64,000 bases of DNA from JBAZJI01 sp964596325 (GCA_964596325.1 CAZQSQ010000002.1:1-64000); one strand, 5' to 3'. Counted from the first letter of the stretch, positions 1 to 7,249 are shown. The notes: generated from the sequence alone by a model not told the origin. Numbers and translations: made by a program.

Positions 1-1
1 C

Positions 2-55
2 GATTTCAATGCGCCGAAGGGCAAGATTGAATACGAAATCAAAAAAATTGACTGA
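2..55 (+). CDS. 3' end of a gene cut by the window edge, possibly greA
   Basis: Seventeen codons are open from the window edge to a TGA at 53-55. The tail reads APKGKIEYEIKKID, which resembles the last beta strands of transcript cleavage factor GreA, whose C-terminus often reads like PxGxxxYEIxxI. greA commonly lies just upstream of lysS, which fits the neighbourhood here. With so few residues the assignment is only a suggestion. A strong terminator follows within ten bases, so this is a real gene end. Confidence 0.45.
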   Translation, partial: DFNAPKGKIEYEIKKID

Positions 56-61
56 AATAAA

Positions 62-86
62 AAGCCTTAGAAATAAGGCTTTTTTG
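62..86 (+). terminator. Rho-independent terminator after the edge gene
   Basis: Stem AAGCCTTA (62-69) pairs with TAAGGCTT (74-81) around a GAAA loop, followed by a T run. It ends transcription of the gene cut by the left edge. Confidence 0.85.
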
Positions 87-99
87 ATATAGAGTGTTA

Positions 100-127
100 T
101 TGACATTTTTAATATAAATTATATAAT
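100..127 (+). promoter_or_regulatory. Promoter of orphan gene 240-1103
   Basis: TTGACA (100-105), a 16-base spacer and TATAAT (122-127) match the sigma-70 consensus exactly. Predicted start of transcription is near 134, leaving a leader of about 105 bases before the gene. Confidence 0.75.
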
Positions 128-239
128 TATATTACAACAATGGCCGTGAATTTGTCCAAATATCCCACAAAATAACGTGGCTGGGGCAAATAAAAACGGA
201 AAGCGGTACGTTAAATAAAAAATATAAGGAGGTTGGACA

Positions 240-1103
240 ATGATTGGAATGATTCCCTTTATTTTCTATACGTCTACGCCAGGCGGAGGCGCACCTTCAT
301 ATCCAAAAGAATCACTAGAAACTCCTGAGGAAAGGGAGCTTTCATCAACACCAAAGGAGCCCAGTCAATACCTGAAGAGGCTTGAGCAAAAAGCATTAAA
401 TTCCCTGAGTGAAAGCCAGCAAAAAATATTTAAGCAGGCCATATCTGATGAAAATCCATATATGATAACCAGTAGTGAGCTCTATGATATTGTGGCGGTA
501 AATGAATATTTTTTCCAAAGGTACATTGAATGGTCGCTTGATTCGCCACCTCGCAGTCGCTGTCTGAGTATCCGTTATTTGGCACTATTCATTCACAAAA
601 TCACTCGCCCGTTTACGGTAAATGAAAGAGAGCAAATATTAGAAATTTTTGATAAAGCTCTAGGCGGCAGAGATCAAACACTAACTATCGGGTTAAGCCT
701 TGCAGAAATAATGATTTCCCAGTATGAGCGAATACCCCACTCAACTGAACTGCTGAAAAAATTACTCATAAATAGTTGTGTTCGATTTAATTTGGGTCCC
801 GCCTTGTTTTTTGCCGAAGAACTGACGCGCCGGGGTGAGCATGATGCGGTATATGAAGAACCAGTGGAGGCGGTGCTAGAATCAGTAATCTATATGAAAT
901 CATGTGTAGATAGTTTCGATTTCCCCAATATACCAAAAATAAGCTTTCCAACTACCACATGGCTACAAAGGTTGTTTGCTCTGAAGCCAAAACCTAAAAT
1001 TGTATTGCGAATGTACGAATCTTGGTATGACTCACTTTCTGGCGAACAACGTCAATGCATTGCAAATTATCTAAGAATCTCCCCAGCGGTGATTCTGAAA
1101 TAA
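240..1103 (+). CDS. Orphan protein, 287 aa, function unknown
   Basis: I do not recognise this protein. It begins with a short hydrophobic stretch and a Gly/Pro/Ser-rich segment (residues 1-45). The rest looks like amphipathic helices rich in Glu, Lys and Leu, with no obvious catalytic motif and no clear membrane anchor beyond the first dozen residues. The ATG at 240 follows AAGGAGG (226-232) at good spacing, and a consensus promoter lies upstream, so it is probably well expressed. It is a single-gene unit between two terminators, inserted between the edge gene and lysS. A second ATG at 249 is a possible start. Confidence 0.7.
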   Translation: MIGMIPFIFYTSTPGGGAPSYPKESLETPEERELSSTPKEPSQYLKRLEQKALNSLSESQQKIFKQAISDENPYMITSSELYDIVAVNEYFFQRYIEWSLDSPPRSRCLSIRYLALFIHKITRPFTVNEREQILEIFDKALGGRDQTLTIGLSLAEIMISQYERIPHSTELLKKLLINSCVRFNLGPALFFAEELTRRGEHDAVYEEPVEAVLESVIYMKSCVDSFDFPNIPKISFPTTTWLQRLFALKPKPKIVLRMYESWYDSLSGEQRQCIANYLRISPAVILK

Positions 1104-1115
1104 TTTCATCGAATC

Positions 1116-1140
1116 AGCTGCTTATAAAGCAGCTTTTTAT
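1116..1140 (+). terminator. Terminator of the 240-1103 gene
   Basis: AGCTGCTT (1116-1123) pairs with AAGCAGCT (1127-1134), followed by TTTTATTTTT. Confidence 0.85.
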
Positions 1141-1142
1141 TT

Positions 1143-1171
1143 TTGACTTTTTGTCAAATAAACCGTATTCT
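1143..1171 (+). promoter_or_regulatory. Possible lysS promoter
   Basis: TTGACT (1143-1148), 17 bases, then TATTCT (1166-1171). A second TTGACA at 1195-1200 has no good -10 partner. Two small dyads, TTGAC/GTCAA near 1143-1157 and TGACA/TGTCA near 1196-1207, overlap this region and could be operator-like. No T-box or lysine riboswitch is visible. Confidence 0.4.
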
Positions 1172-1231
1172 TATTTGATAAGACTTGATTCCTTTTGACA
1201 TTTGTCATTTGGATTTTGTGATCTAAATATT

Positions 1232-2689
1232 ATGCCCACAATCGAAGAAATCCGAGATAATCGGATAAAAAAGTTAGCTAAAATTAAAGCCGCCGGCCTT
1301 GATGCCTACCCCTTGGAGACTAAAAGAACACATACAATCGGGCAAGCGTTAAAGGATTTTGCTAAATTGGAGAAATCAAAAAAAATCGTCGTTTTGGCTG
1401 GCCGAATTATGGCAATCCGCAGTTTTGGGGCATTGGCATTTTTGAAATTTGAAGATCCAACAGGAAGATTCCAGGCGGTTTTGCGCAAGGAAGGCATGGG
1501 CCCGGCCGCTTTTGACCAATTTGTCGAGCTTATGGATGTCGGCGATTTTGCCGAGTTCAAGGGCCAAATAGTTGAAACAAAAACCGGAGAAAAATCCGTC
1601 GATGTGCAATCTTGGAAAATTTTGGCCAAAGGCTTGATGCCCATGCCCGAAAAATGGCATGGCTTGCAGGATTTGGAGGAGAGATATCGCAAGAGATATC
1701 TAGATTTATTATTTAATCCGGAAGTCAAGGAAAAATTTGCCCTGCGCTCTAGAATAATTTCATTAATCAGGGAATTCATGGGCAAGCAAGGGTTTATGGA
1801 AGTTGAAACCCCGATTTTGCAGCCCTTATACGGCGGCGCCAAGGCCAAGCCGTTCAAAACGCATATTAATGCCTTCGACCTGGATATATTTTTGCGCGTG
1901 GCTCCGGAACTTTATCTTAAGCGCTTGATTATCGGTGGTTACGAAAAAGTTTACGAAATCGGCAAAGCCTTTCGCAATGAGGGCGTGGATAAATACCACA
2001 ATCCGGATTTTACCATTATGGAATATTATTGGGCTTATGCTGATTATCGCGACATGATGAAAATGACTGAAAAGATGTTCGATTTTTTGGTTAAAAAAAT
2101 TTTTAAGACCGACAAAATAAAAATCGGCGAGCAAGAAGTGAGTTTTAAGGCCCCGTGGACCCGCATAGAGTTCCGCGATCTTCTGCAAAAATACGCCAAA
2201 GTCGACTACGACTTGTATGATGCCAAAGGCTTGGCTGAGCAAGCTAAGAAACTTGGCGTAGAAATCGAAAAAGGGGCGGGGAAGGCTGAAATTGCCGATG
2301 AGATTTACAAAAAGTTCTGCCGCCCGCAGCTTATCAATCCGACTTTTATCATCCACCACCCATTGGGCTTCCAACCCTTGGCCAAAGCCAAAGACGATAA
2401 GCATCTGGCTAATTTCCAAGTTGTTTTGGCTGGGACGGAAATTATTAATGCCTTTTCTGAGCTTAATGACCCGGTTGAGCAGCGCAAGCGCTTTGAGCAG
2501 CAGGCCGAACTCTTTAAGCAAGGTTTCTCCGAAGCCCAACAAAATGATACGGAGTTTGTAGAGGCCTTGGAACATGGTATGCCTCCAAGCGCAGGGTTTG
2601 GCTTAGGCGTGGATCGGCTGATAATGCTTTTAACCAATTCTAGTAATTTGCGCGATGCTATTTTGTTTCCCTTAATGAAACCTAGATAA
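1232..2689 (+). CDS. lysS: Lysyl-tRNA synthetase (class II)
   Basis: Charges tRNA-Lys with lysine using ATP, in the cytoplasm. The 485-residue protein has an N-terminal OB-fold tRNA-binding domain (about 45-140) and a class II catalytic core: motif 1 around FMEVETPILQP, motif 2 with RNEGVDKYHNPDF, and motif 3 GFGLGVDRLIMLL close to the C-terminus. Length is normal for bacterial LysRS. The ATG at 1232 (MPTIEEIRDNR) is chosen over an in-frame TTG 30 bases upstream because family members start close to this helix. There is no SD site. It is a single-gene unit closed by a strong terminator. Confidence 0.96.
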   Translation: MPTIEEIRDNRIKKLAKIKAAGLDAYPLETKRTHTIGQALKDFAKLEKSKKIVVLAGRIMAIRSFGALAFLKFEDPTGRFQAVLRKEGMGPAAFDQFVELMDVGDFAEFKGQIVETKTGEKSVDVQSWKILAKGLMPMPEKWHGLQDLEERYRKRYLDLLFNPEVKEKFALRSRIISLIREFMGKQGFMEVETPILQPLYGGAKAKPFKTHINAFDLDIFLRVAPELYLKRLIIGGYEKVYEIGKAFRNEGVDKYHNPDFTIMEYYWAYADYRDMMKMTEKMFDFLVKKIFKTDKIKIGEQEVSFKAPWTRIEFRDLLQKYAKVDYDLYDAKGLAEQAKKLGVEIEKGAGKAEIADEIYKKFCRPQLINPTFIIHHPLGFQPLAKAKDDKHLANFQVVLAGTEIINAFSELNDPVEQRKRFEQQAELFKQGFSEAQQNDTEFVEALEHGMPPSAGFGLGVDRLIMLLTNSSNLRDAILFPLMKPR

Positions 2690-2695
2690 GCGTTA

Positions 2696-2721
2696 AAAAC
2701 TGCCCTTTCGGGCAGTTTTTT
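2696..2721 (+). terminator. lysS terminator
   Basis: A ten-base stem AAAACTGCCC / GGGCAGTTTT with a TTTC loop, running into T residues. Confidence 0.9.
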
Positions 2722-2736
2722 GTGTGATTTATATAT

Positions 2737-2764
2737 TTGACAAAACAAGTTTCGATGCTATAAT
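2737..2764 (+). promoter_or_regulatory. Promoter of module gene A1
   Basis: Perfect consensus -35 TTGACA and -10 TATAAT separated by 16 bases. Confidence 0.8.
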
Positions 2765-2851
2765 TAATCAACTTTAACAACATAGCGGTTTATGGCATTG
2801 CCGCAAAAGGGAAAATGCCACTGCAATATTTGGAGGATTGTTATGCCGTTT
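2737..2851 (+). repeat. Control cassette A, copy 1 (promoter, leader, SD)
   Basis: This 115-base block recurs at 3797-3911 with a single mismatch (position 2840). It contains TTGACA (2737-2742), a 16-base spacer, TATAAT (2759-2764), a leader of about 70 bases, a GGAGG ribosome site and the first codons ATG-CCG-TTT. The leader can fold TGGCATT (2793-2799) against AATGCCA (2814-2820). A competing pairing ATTGC (2797-2801) with GCAAT (2823-2827) is also possible, which could make it a regulatory switch. Confidence 0.9.
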
Positions 2852-3334
2852 GACACTAGAAAAGTATCCGAAAAATCAAAAGCTGTAAGAGAATGTATCA
2901 TTAGCGTTGAAGCTAAGCTGGAATCCACTTGCAGCCTTGCGACGGGTGAGCCCCATGAACTTGAAATAGTTAAATTGACTGTGGCATTTAGTTTTGAGGA
3001 CGGGGAGCATGCACAATTTTTCCGAACCTATATATGCAACTACGAAGATGAACGCCAAAATCTCGTTGATGACATTGCCGGAATATACATATTGGCCACA
3101 AACAAGCCTAATGGAAAATTCTATTTTTCCAAAACCGACCCTTCCAAGGTCGAAATTGTTAAACAGGGAGATTGGCGAGTTTGCTGGGGCGTTGTATTGT
3201 GGTGGGGATATGACGGCTCTAATAAGTACCCATACATAACAATTGAACAAGAGCCGATAGGATATCTGCTCAATCAGTCCGATCTTATGGAGCTCGGCAA
3301 AAAGCTTTATAAGGGTGAAACTGAGATTCAATAG
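2843..3334 (+). CDS. Orphan module protein A1, 163 aa
   Basis: Function unknown. It is soluble and probably beta-rich, with no signal peptide. It is a distant paralog of the protein at 3903-4427: both start MPF, both contain SKT-x-P followed by K, and their C-terminal halves align (PYITIEQEPIGYLL and L..LGKKL versus PYLNVAGTGYYLQ and L..LGEWL). The start at 2843 is preferred because TTTGGAGG precedes it. An in-frame ATG at 2792 would add MALPQKGKCHCNIWRIV but lies in the conserved leader without an SD site. It is the first gene of a duplicated two-gene module. Confidence 0.7.
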   Translation: MPFDTRKVSEKSKAVRECIISVEAKLESTCSLATGEPHELEIVKLTVAFSFEDGEHAQFFRTYICNYEDERQNLVDDIAGIYILATNKPNGKFYFSKTDPSKVEIVKQGDWRVCWGVVLWWGYDGSNKYPYITIEQEPIGYLLNQSDLMELGKKLYKGETEIQ

Positions 3335-3356
3335 CCCCGTTATTCGGGGTTTTTAC
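3335..3356 (+). terminator. Terminator of A1
   Basis: CCCCG (3335-3339) pairs with CGGGG (3345-3349), then TTTTT. The block from the last codons through the terminator (about 3327-3364) recurs at 4420-4457 with one mismatch. Confidence 0.85.
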
Positions 3357-3400
3357 TTTAGAAAATAATGGGAATAAAAGGAATATATGAACCTTGTATA

Positions 3401-3429
3401 TTGACAAATAAGAATTATTATTATATAAT
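3401..3429 (+). promoter_or_regulatory. Promoter of small gene B1
   Basis: TTGACA (3401-3406), 17 bases, TATAAT (3424-3429). The start TTGACAAAT and the downstream AGCTTAAAAA (3466-3475) just before the SD are shared with the leader of the gene at 4542. Confidence 0.75.
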
Positions 3430-3496
3430 AATTTGAATATATTTTCAGTAATAAAATATATCAAAAGCTTAAAAATTATATACAAGGAGGTTAGAT

Positions 3497-3649
3497 ATGG
3501 GACTATATATGGGACTATCGAAAGCAGGTTCTCTAATACTTTTTTTCTTCATTTTGTTTATGACCCCGCCCATTATTGTTTTGATCGTATTTAATATACG
3601 TGCTGCCATAAAAAGAGCAAAAGAGGGTCCACCCAGGAATCATTGGTAG
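3497..3649 (+). CDS. Small membrane protein B1, 50 aa
   Basis: A short gene with a strong SD site (AAGGAGG, 3484-3490) and its own consensus promoter. The protein begins MGLYMGLSKAG, has one long hydrophobic span (about residues 11-33), then a basic tail RAAIKRAKEG ending NHW. The topology suggests a single-pass inner-membrane peptide with a cytoplasmic basic tail. No family recognised. It occupies the same slot after A1 that the 113-residue membrane protein occupies after A2, and its leader is related, but the proteins do not align. Confidence 0.65.
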   Translation: MGLYMGLSKAGSLILFFFILFMTPPIIVLIVFNIRAAIKRAKEGPPRNHW

Positions 3650-3650
3650 T

Positions 3651-3685
3651 AGCGGTGATAATATTCGTTTTGACAATCGGTTTCC
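3651..3685 (+). repeat. 35-base exact repeat, decayed copy of the 4542-4883 gene tail
   Basis: Identical to 4829-4863, which codes for the last membrane helix of the 113-residue protein. Here the same frame (VIIFVLTIGF) is kept, then diverges and stops at a TAG near 3697, outside any gene. It begins two bases after the stop of B1 and looks like a gene remnant. Confidence 0.85.
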
Positions 3686-3758
3686 TTCGAACTTTCTAGA
3701 ATATCAAAAAACTTAGTTCGAGAATACCTTCATATTTAATTTATTCCTTACAAAATAT

Positions 3759-3790
3759 AACCCGTTTTAGATAAACGGGTTCTTTGTTAT
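3759..3790 (+). terminator. Terminator of the B1 unit
   Basis: AACCCGTTT (3759-3767) pairs with AAACGGGTT (3773-3781), followed by a T-rich tail. The 110 bases between B1 and this stem hold only the repeat remnant. Confidence 0.8.
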
Positions 3791-3796
3791 TTTATA

Positions 3797-3911
3797 TTGA
3801 CAAAACAAGTTTCGATGCTATAATTAATCAACTTTAACAACATAGCGGTTTATGGCATTGCCGCAAAAGGGAAAATGCCACTGCAATATTTGGAGGATTA
3901 TTATGCCGTTT
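3797..3911 (+). repeat. Control cassette A, copy 2
   Basis: Second copy of the 115-base promoter-leader-SD block (one mismatch from 2737-2851). TTGACA is at 3797-3802, TATAAT at 3819-3824, and hairpin arms at 3853-3859 and 3874-3880. The offset between copies is 1060 bases. Confidence 0.9.
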
Positions 3912-4427
3912 CAAATTAATGTCGTGATGGATCATGACAAGGACAAGGTTAAGGGTTGCGACTTTGATGTAAGTACGAAAAGCAAAAAAGTTAAAAAAAT
4001 ATCTGGAGGAGGGGGCTTAAATGGTGATGATCCCGGTACTATTGAGACTTTTACTCAAGTGACGCTTAACCTCAATATTGTATTTCAGTTGGAAAAATAT
4101 GGAAGGCTAAGTCAGCTCCAAACTTATGGGTTTGACTGTTCGTCAGACTCTTCAATCAAGGATTTTCTGCAGGATCTTGAAGCTATATACAGATTATCCA
4201 AGACTGCGGAGAGTGCAAGCGTTATAGTTATAATATCAAAGACCGCTCCTCCGAAGATTTGGCTAACTAATTACCGCCCGGATTGCATACCGTTTAGTGT
4301 AGGCCTTGGTTTTATTGAGAAGGGTGATTGCAATACCCCATACCTAAATGTTGCTGGAACCGGTTATTATTTGCAAAAAGAGGATCTCAAAGTTCTTGGT
4401 GAATGGCTGTTATCTAATGTTCAATAG
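3903..4427 (+). CDS. Orphan module protein A2, 174 aa
   Basis: Distant paralog of A1 (2843-3334), function unknown. It has a Lys/Gly-rich N-terminal part with a GGGG stretch (about residues 35-40), a beta-rich middle, and the C-terminal pattern shared with A1. It has no signal peptide or membrane span. Promoter, leader, SD, first three codons, last codons and terminator are almost identical to those of A1 while the coding body has diverged heavily. The start at 3903 is chosen for its GGAGG site. Confidence 0.7.
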   Translation: MPFQINVVMDHDKDKVKGCDFDVSTKSKKVKKISGGGGLNGDDPGTIETFTQVTLNLNIVFQLEKYGRLSQLQTYGFDCSSDSSIKDFLQDLEAIYRLSKTAESASVIVIISKTAPPKIWLTNYRPDCIPFSVGLGFIEKGDCNTPYLNVAGTGYYLQKEDLKVLGEWLLSNVQ

Positions 4428-4450
4428 CCCCGTTATTCGGGGCTTTTACT
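4428..4450 (+). terminator. Terminator of A2
   Basis: CCCCG (4428-4432) / CGGGG (4438-4442), then CTTTT. Near-identical to the terminator of A1. Confidence 0.8.
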
Positions 4451-4476
4451 TTAGAAAAACAAGAAGAATGATTTTA

Positions 4477-4504
4477 TTGACAAATTGTATAATAATGCTA
4501 TACT
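4477..4504 (+). promoter_or_regulatory. Promoter of the B2 operon
   Basis: TTGACA (4477-4482), 16 bases, TATACT (4499-4504). AGCTTAAAAA (4511-4520) and AGGAGG (4531-4536) follow, as in the leader of B1. Confidence 0.75.
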
Positions 4505-4541
4505 ATAAATAGCTTAAAAACTGCATATTTAGGAGGATATT

Positions 4542-4883
4542 ATGGTATTTTACGACGAGCTTGGAGAATTCATGCGCTCGGGTGGCTGGATCAATTGGCC
4601 ACTGGCAATCGTATGGCTTGCTCTAACTGCTGTGCTGGCTATTATCTACTGTTTCGTGCAGCCGGAAATCGGCAAGATTGGGCAAGATTTGTCACTCAAA
4701 ATTATCGGTGGATTCATCGCCTTTATCGGACTTCTCTCAACTTGGGAAATTTGGTACAAGCTTTGGATATTGTCGATGATGGTGCCCTTGCTTGGACATT
4801 GCGTAGTCTTGATTTTTGCCGGGGTTGCAGCGGTGATAATATTCGTTTTGACAATCGGTTTCCCTTTAACTAGGGTCAAATAA
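4542..4883 (+). CDS. Membrane protein B2, 113 aa, three predicted helices
   Basis: Unknown function. It has three hydrophobic spans (about 20-39, 50-70 and 83-108) with short loops and no long soluble domain, so it is an integral inner-membrane protein. AGGAGG precedes the ATG at ideal distance. It is the second slot of module 2 and first gene of a two-gene operon with the 57-residue protein downstream, whose SD overlaps this stop codon. Its final helix is the source of the 35-base repeat found at 3651-3685. Confidence 0.7.
   Translation: MVFYDELGEFMRSGGWINWPLAIVWLALTAVLAIIYCFVQPEIGKIGQDLSLKIIGGFIAFIGLLSTWEIWYKLWILSMMVPLLGHCVVLIFAGVAAVIIFVLTIGFPLTRVK
4829..4863 (+). repeat. 35-base exact repeat, intact copy inside B2
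   Basis: Codes for VIIFVLTIGF in the last helix of the 4542-4883 protein. Partner of 3651-3685. Confidence 0.85.
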
Positions 4884-4893
4884 GGAGGAATGA

Positions 4894-5067
4894 ATGGAAG
4901 AAATGTTTTACATTGAATTTTCGTTATTTGAGGCGATCGCCACAATATCGATTGTTTTGATATTGCTAGTCGGCGCAAGCGTTTGGGCGTATTTTTGCGG
5001 CAAAAAGGCAGCGACCGCACCCCGCCTTGCCATATCAAATCCGGAACCTGCAAATGAAACCAAATGA
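4894..5067 (+). CDS. Small membrane protein C2, 57 aa
   Basis: Short gene with AGGAGG at 4883-4888, overlapping the preceding stop, so it is translationally coupled to B2. The protein has an acidic N-terminus (MEEMFYIEF), one hydrophobic helix (about residues 11-36) and a polar tail with KKAATAPR. No family recognised. A terminator follows at 5108, making this the last gene of the module cluster. No counterpart is left in module 1. Confidence 0.65.
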   Translation: MEEMFYIEFSLFEAIATISIVLILLVGASVWAYFCGKKAATAPRLAISNPEPANETK

Positions 5068-5107
5068 GTCGACAGCCATGTCGACGACATGCAATTCAAA
5101 CATCATA

Positions 5108-5132
5108 CCCCTTTCCAAAAGGGGTTTTAATT
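5108..5132 (+). terminator. Terminator of the B2-C2 operon
   Basis: CCCCTTT (5108-5114) pairs with AAAGGGG (5118-5124), then TTTTAATTT. A smaller hairpin CATGTC/GACATG lies upstream at 5077-5091. Confidence 0.85.
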
Positions 5133-5140
5133 TGCGAATT

Positions 5141-5169
5141 TTGACATTTCATCAACCAAATATTAAACT
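5141..5169 (+). promoter_or_regulatory. Probable serS promoter
   Basis: TTGACA (5141-5146), 17 bases, then TAAACT (5164-5169). The first gene starts about 22 bases after the predicted start of transcription and has no SD site. Confidence 0.5.
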
Positions 5170-5197
5170 ATATGAAAGCTGGAAAACGGCTCATTTT

Positions 5198-6469
5198 ATG
5201 TTGGATATCAAATTTATCAGAGAGAATTTAGCCTTGATGCGCGAGGTCGCCAAGAACAAACGAATCGAGCTAGATTTTGAAAATCTTTTAGCCATCGACG
5301 ATAAGCGCCGCGAGCTTTTAGCGCAAAGCGAAACTATCCGCGCCAGCCAAAAAAAATTAGGCAAAGATGATATTGCCAAAGCCAAGGAGCTAAAAGAACA
5401 ATATCAGAAATTAGAAGCCGAATTAAAAATAATTCAGGCGGAGTTCGAAACCCAGATGGCCTTAGTGCCTAACATTTATTCCGACGATACGCCAGTCGGC
5501 AAAAGCGAGTGCGACAATCAGGAAATCAGCAAGTGGGGCGAGCCCAGAAAATTTGATTTTTCTCCGCTTGACCATATCGCATTGGGCAAAAAATTGGACA
5601 TTATCGACACGGAGCGCGGCACGGAAGTCTCAGGCTTTCGCGGCTATTACTTAAAAAATGAAGGAGCGATGTTGCAATTCGCCCTGATGTGGCATTCATT
5701 AAAAAAATTGCAGGCTAAAGGGTTCAATTTGATGTTTACCCCGACAATTTTACGTGAATTTTCCTTGTTTGGCTCCGGCCATTTGCCACAAGGGCGCGAT
5801 AATATTTATCAAATCGCCAATGCCCCCGATATATGCACCACCAGCGAAGAAAAAGAGCCTAAATACATGGCGGGCACCTCGGAGAGCGCGCTTTTAGCAT
5901 ATTACGCCGGGCAAACTTTGGAAGAAAATAAGTTGCCCATAAAATTGGCCGGTTATTCGCAATGCTATCGAAGCGAAATCGGCAGCTACGGCAAGGATAC
6001 CAAAGGCCTTTATCGCGTGCATGAGTTTTCCAAGGTTGAGCAGATTGTCATTTGCAAAGCTGATAAAGACGCGGCTGAAAATATCTTCCAAGAGCTGCAC
6101 AGAAATTCTTGCGAACTTTTGGAGGAATTGGGATTGCCGTATCGGACTTTGCGCATTTGTACGGCCGATATGGGCGCGGGTAAATACAAAATGTATGATG
6201 TGGAGACTTGGATGCCCAGCCGCAATGCCTATGGCGAAACACACAGCGATTCCAATTTAACCGATTGGCAAGCCCGCAGGCTGAATATTAAATATAAAAA
6301 CCAAAAAGGGGAGAAATTGTTTGCTTATACGCTCAATAATACGATGGTGGCCAGCCCCCGCATTCTTATCGCGATTTTAGAAAACCATCAGCAGGCTGAC
6401 GGTAACGTGGCTGTCCCTGATGTTTTGCAGCCATATTTGGGATTTAAGGTTATTAAACCAAAGAATTAA
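5198..6469 (+). CDS. serS: Seryl-tRNA synthetase
   Basis: Charges tRNA-Ser and is a class II synthetase. The protein has 423 residues, as expected. An N-terminal antiparallel coiled coil (about 25-100, with many Lys, Glu and Ala) grips the long variable arm of tRNA-Ser. The catalytic core shows motif 2 (YRSEIGSYGKDTKGLYRVHEF) and motif 3 near NTMVASPRILIAILEN. The start MLDIKFIREN matches the family; an upstream extension in frame runs through the previous terminator and is rejected. The hydrolase gene follows after 3 bases, so they are probably co-transcribed. Confidence 0.96.
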   Translation: MLDIKFIRENLALMREVAKNKRIELDFENLLAIDDKRRELLAQSETIRASQKKLGKDDIAKAKELKEQYQKLEAELKIIQAEFETQMALVPNIYSDDTPVGKSECDNQEISKWGEPRKFDFSPLDHIALGKKLDIIDTERGTEVSGFRGYYLKNEGAMLQFALMWHSLKKLQAKGFNLMFTPTILREFSLFGSGHLPQGRDNIYQIANAPDICTTSEEKEPKYMAGTSESALLAYYAGQTLEENKLPIKLAGYSQCYRSEIGSYGKDTKGLYRVHEFSKVEQIVICKADKDAAENIFQELHRNSCELLEELGLPYRTLRICTADMGAGKYKMYDVETWMPSRNAYGETHSDSNLTDWQARRLNIKYKNQKGEKLFAYTLNNTMVASPRILIAILENHQQADGNVAVPDVLQPYLGFKVIKPKN

Positions 6470-6472
6470 TCG

Positions 6473-7249
6473 ATGGCTTCTGCGGAAAATACAATTTATT
6501 TTGATAACTTAAAAGTCAATTATCGAACAGCCGGAATCGGTCCAGTAGTTTTGCTTATGCATGGTTGGTTGCATTGCTCGCGGAATTGGGTAATCACCCA
6601 AGACAAAATTGCCCAAAATGGTTTTCAGGTGGTAAGTGTAGACCTGCCCGGTTTTGGCCAAAGCAGTGAACCGCCAACAGACTGGAATATCGACAAGTAT
6701 GCCGATTTTATTACAAAGCTGACGATCGAATTAGATATCAAACCTTTTTGTCTTGTGGGTCATTCTTTCGGAGGCCGCATCGCCCTAAAATTAGCCGCTC
6801 AAAAACAACCAATTTGCCAGAAGGTGGTTTTGGTAGATGCGGCAGGCATGAACACGGGGCGCACCTTGAAACAAAAAATCGTTATTGTTTTTTCTTCGAT
6901 ATTTTCGCCCTTACTTAATTTATTGGGACCGTTAAAAAATACGGCCAAGGATTTTGTATATAAGGCGATGCACCGCCGTGATTATAATGAGGTGAGTCCG
7001 CGGATGAGAGGGGTTTATTCTTTGGCGGTTAAAGAGGATTTGAAAACAACCGCAGGCAAAATACTATTGCCGACCTTAATCGTGTGGGGAGAAAAAGATA
7101 AGTCGACTCCCATGTCTGATGCTCTCATGCTTAAAAAATTGATTAAAAATTCTCAGCTGCAAATTGTGAAAGATTCGGGCCATTCGCCTAATGTGCATAA
7201 GCCCGAAGTGCTTGCCGATATTATCATTAATTTTTTGAAAAATGATTGA
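6473..7249 (+). CDS. Alpha/beta hydrolase
   Basis: A 258-residue serine hydrolase of the alpha/beta fold. The oxyanion region is HGWLHCSRNW (about 30-39), the nucleophile elbow GHSFGG puts the serine at 98, and the acid and histidine are probably Asp209 (GEKDKSTP) and His237 (DSGHSPNVH). There is no signal peptide, so it is cytoplasmic. The substrate cannot be read from the sequence; relatives include esterases and C-C bond hydrolases. It sits 3 bases after serS and overlaps the next gene by 8 bases. Confidence 0.88.
   Translation: MASAENTIYFDNLKVNYRTAGIGPVVLLMHGWLHCSRNWVITQDKIAQNGFQVVSVDLPGFGQSSEPPTDWNIDKYADFITKLTIELDIKPFCLVGHSFGGRIALKLAAQKQPICQKVVLVDAAGMNTGRTLKQKIVIVFSSIFSPLLNLLGPLKNTAKDFVYKAMHRRDYNEVSPRMRGVYSLAVKEDLKTTAGKILLPTLIVWGEKDKSTPMSDALMLKKLIKNSQLQIVKDSGHSPNVHKPEVLADIIINFLKND

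Noticed and set aside
1141..1231. T-box or lysine riboswitch upstream of lysS
   Set aside because: The leader is too short and lacks the conserved cores; only small dyads are seen.
1826..2575. 249-codon frame antisense to lysS
   Set aside because: It mirrors the codon pattern of a well-supported gene and has no protein-like motifs or start signals.
3670..3697. TTGACA at 3670-3675 as another promoter
   Set aside because: No -10 box at proper distance; the TTGACA belongs to the coding repeat shared with 4829-4863.
2737..3911. Paired 115-base repeats as a CRISPR or insertion sequence
   Set aside because: Only two copies, each carrying a promoter and start codon; no terminal inverted repeats, transposase or spacer array.
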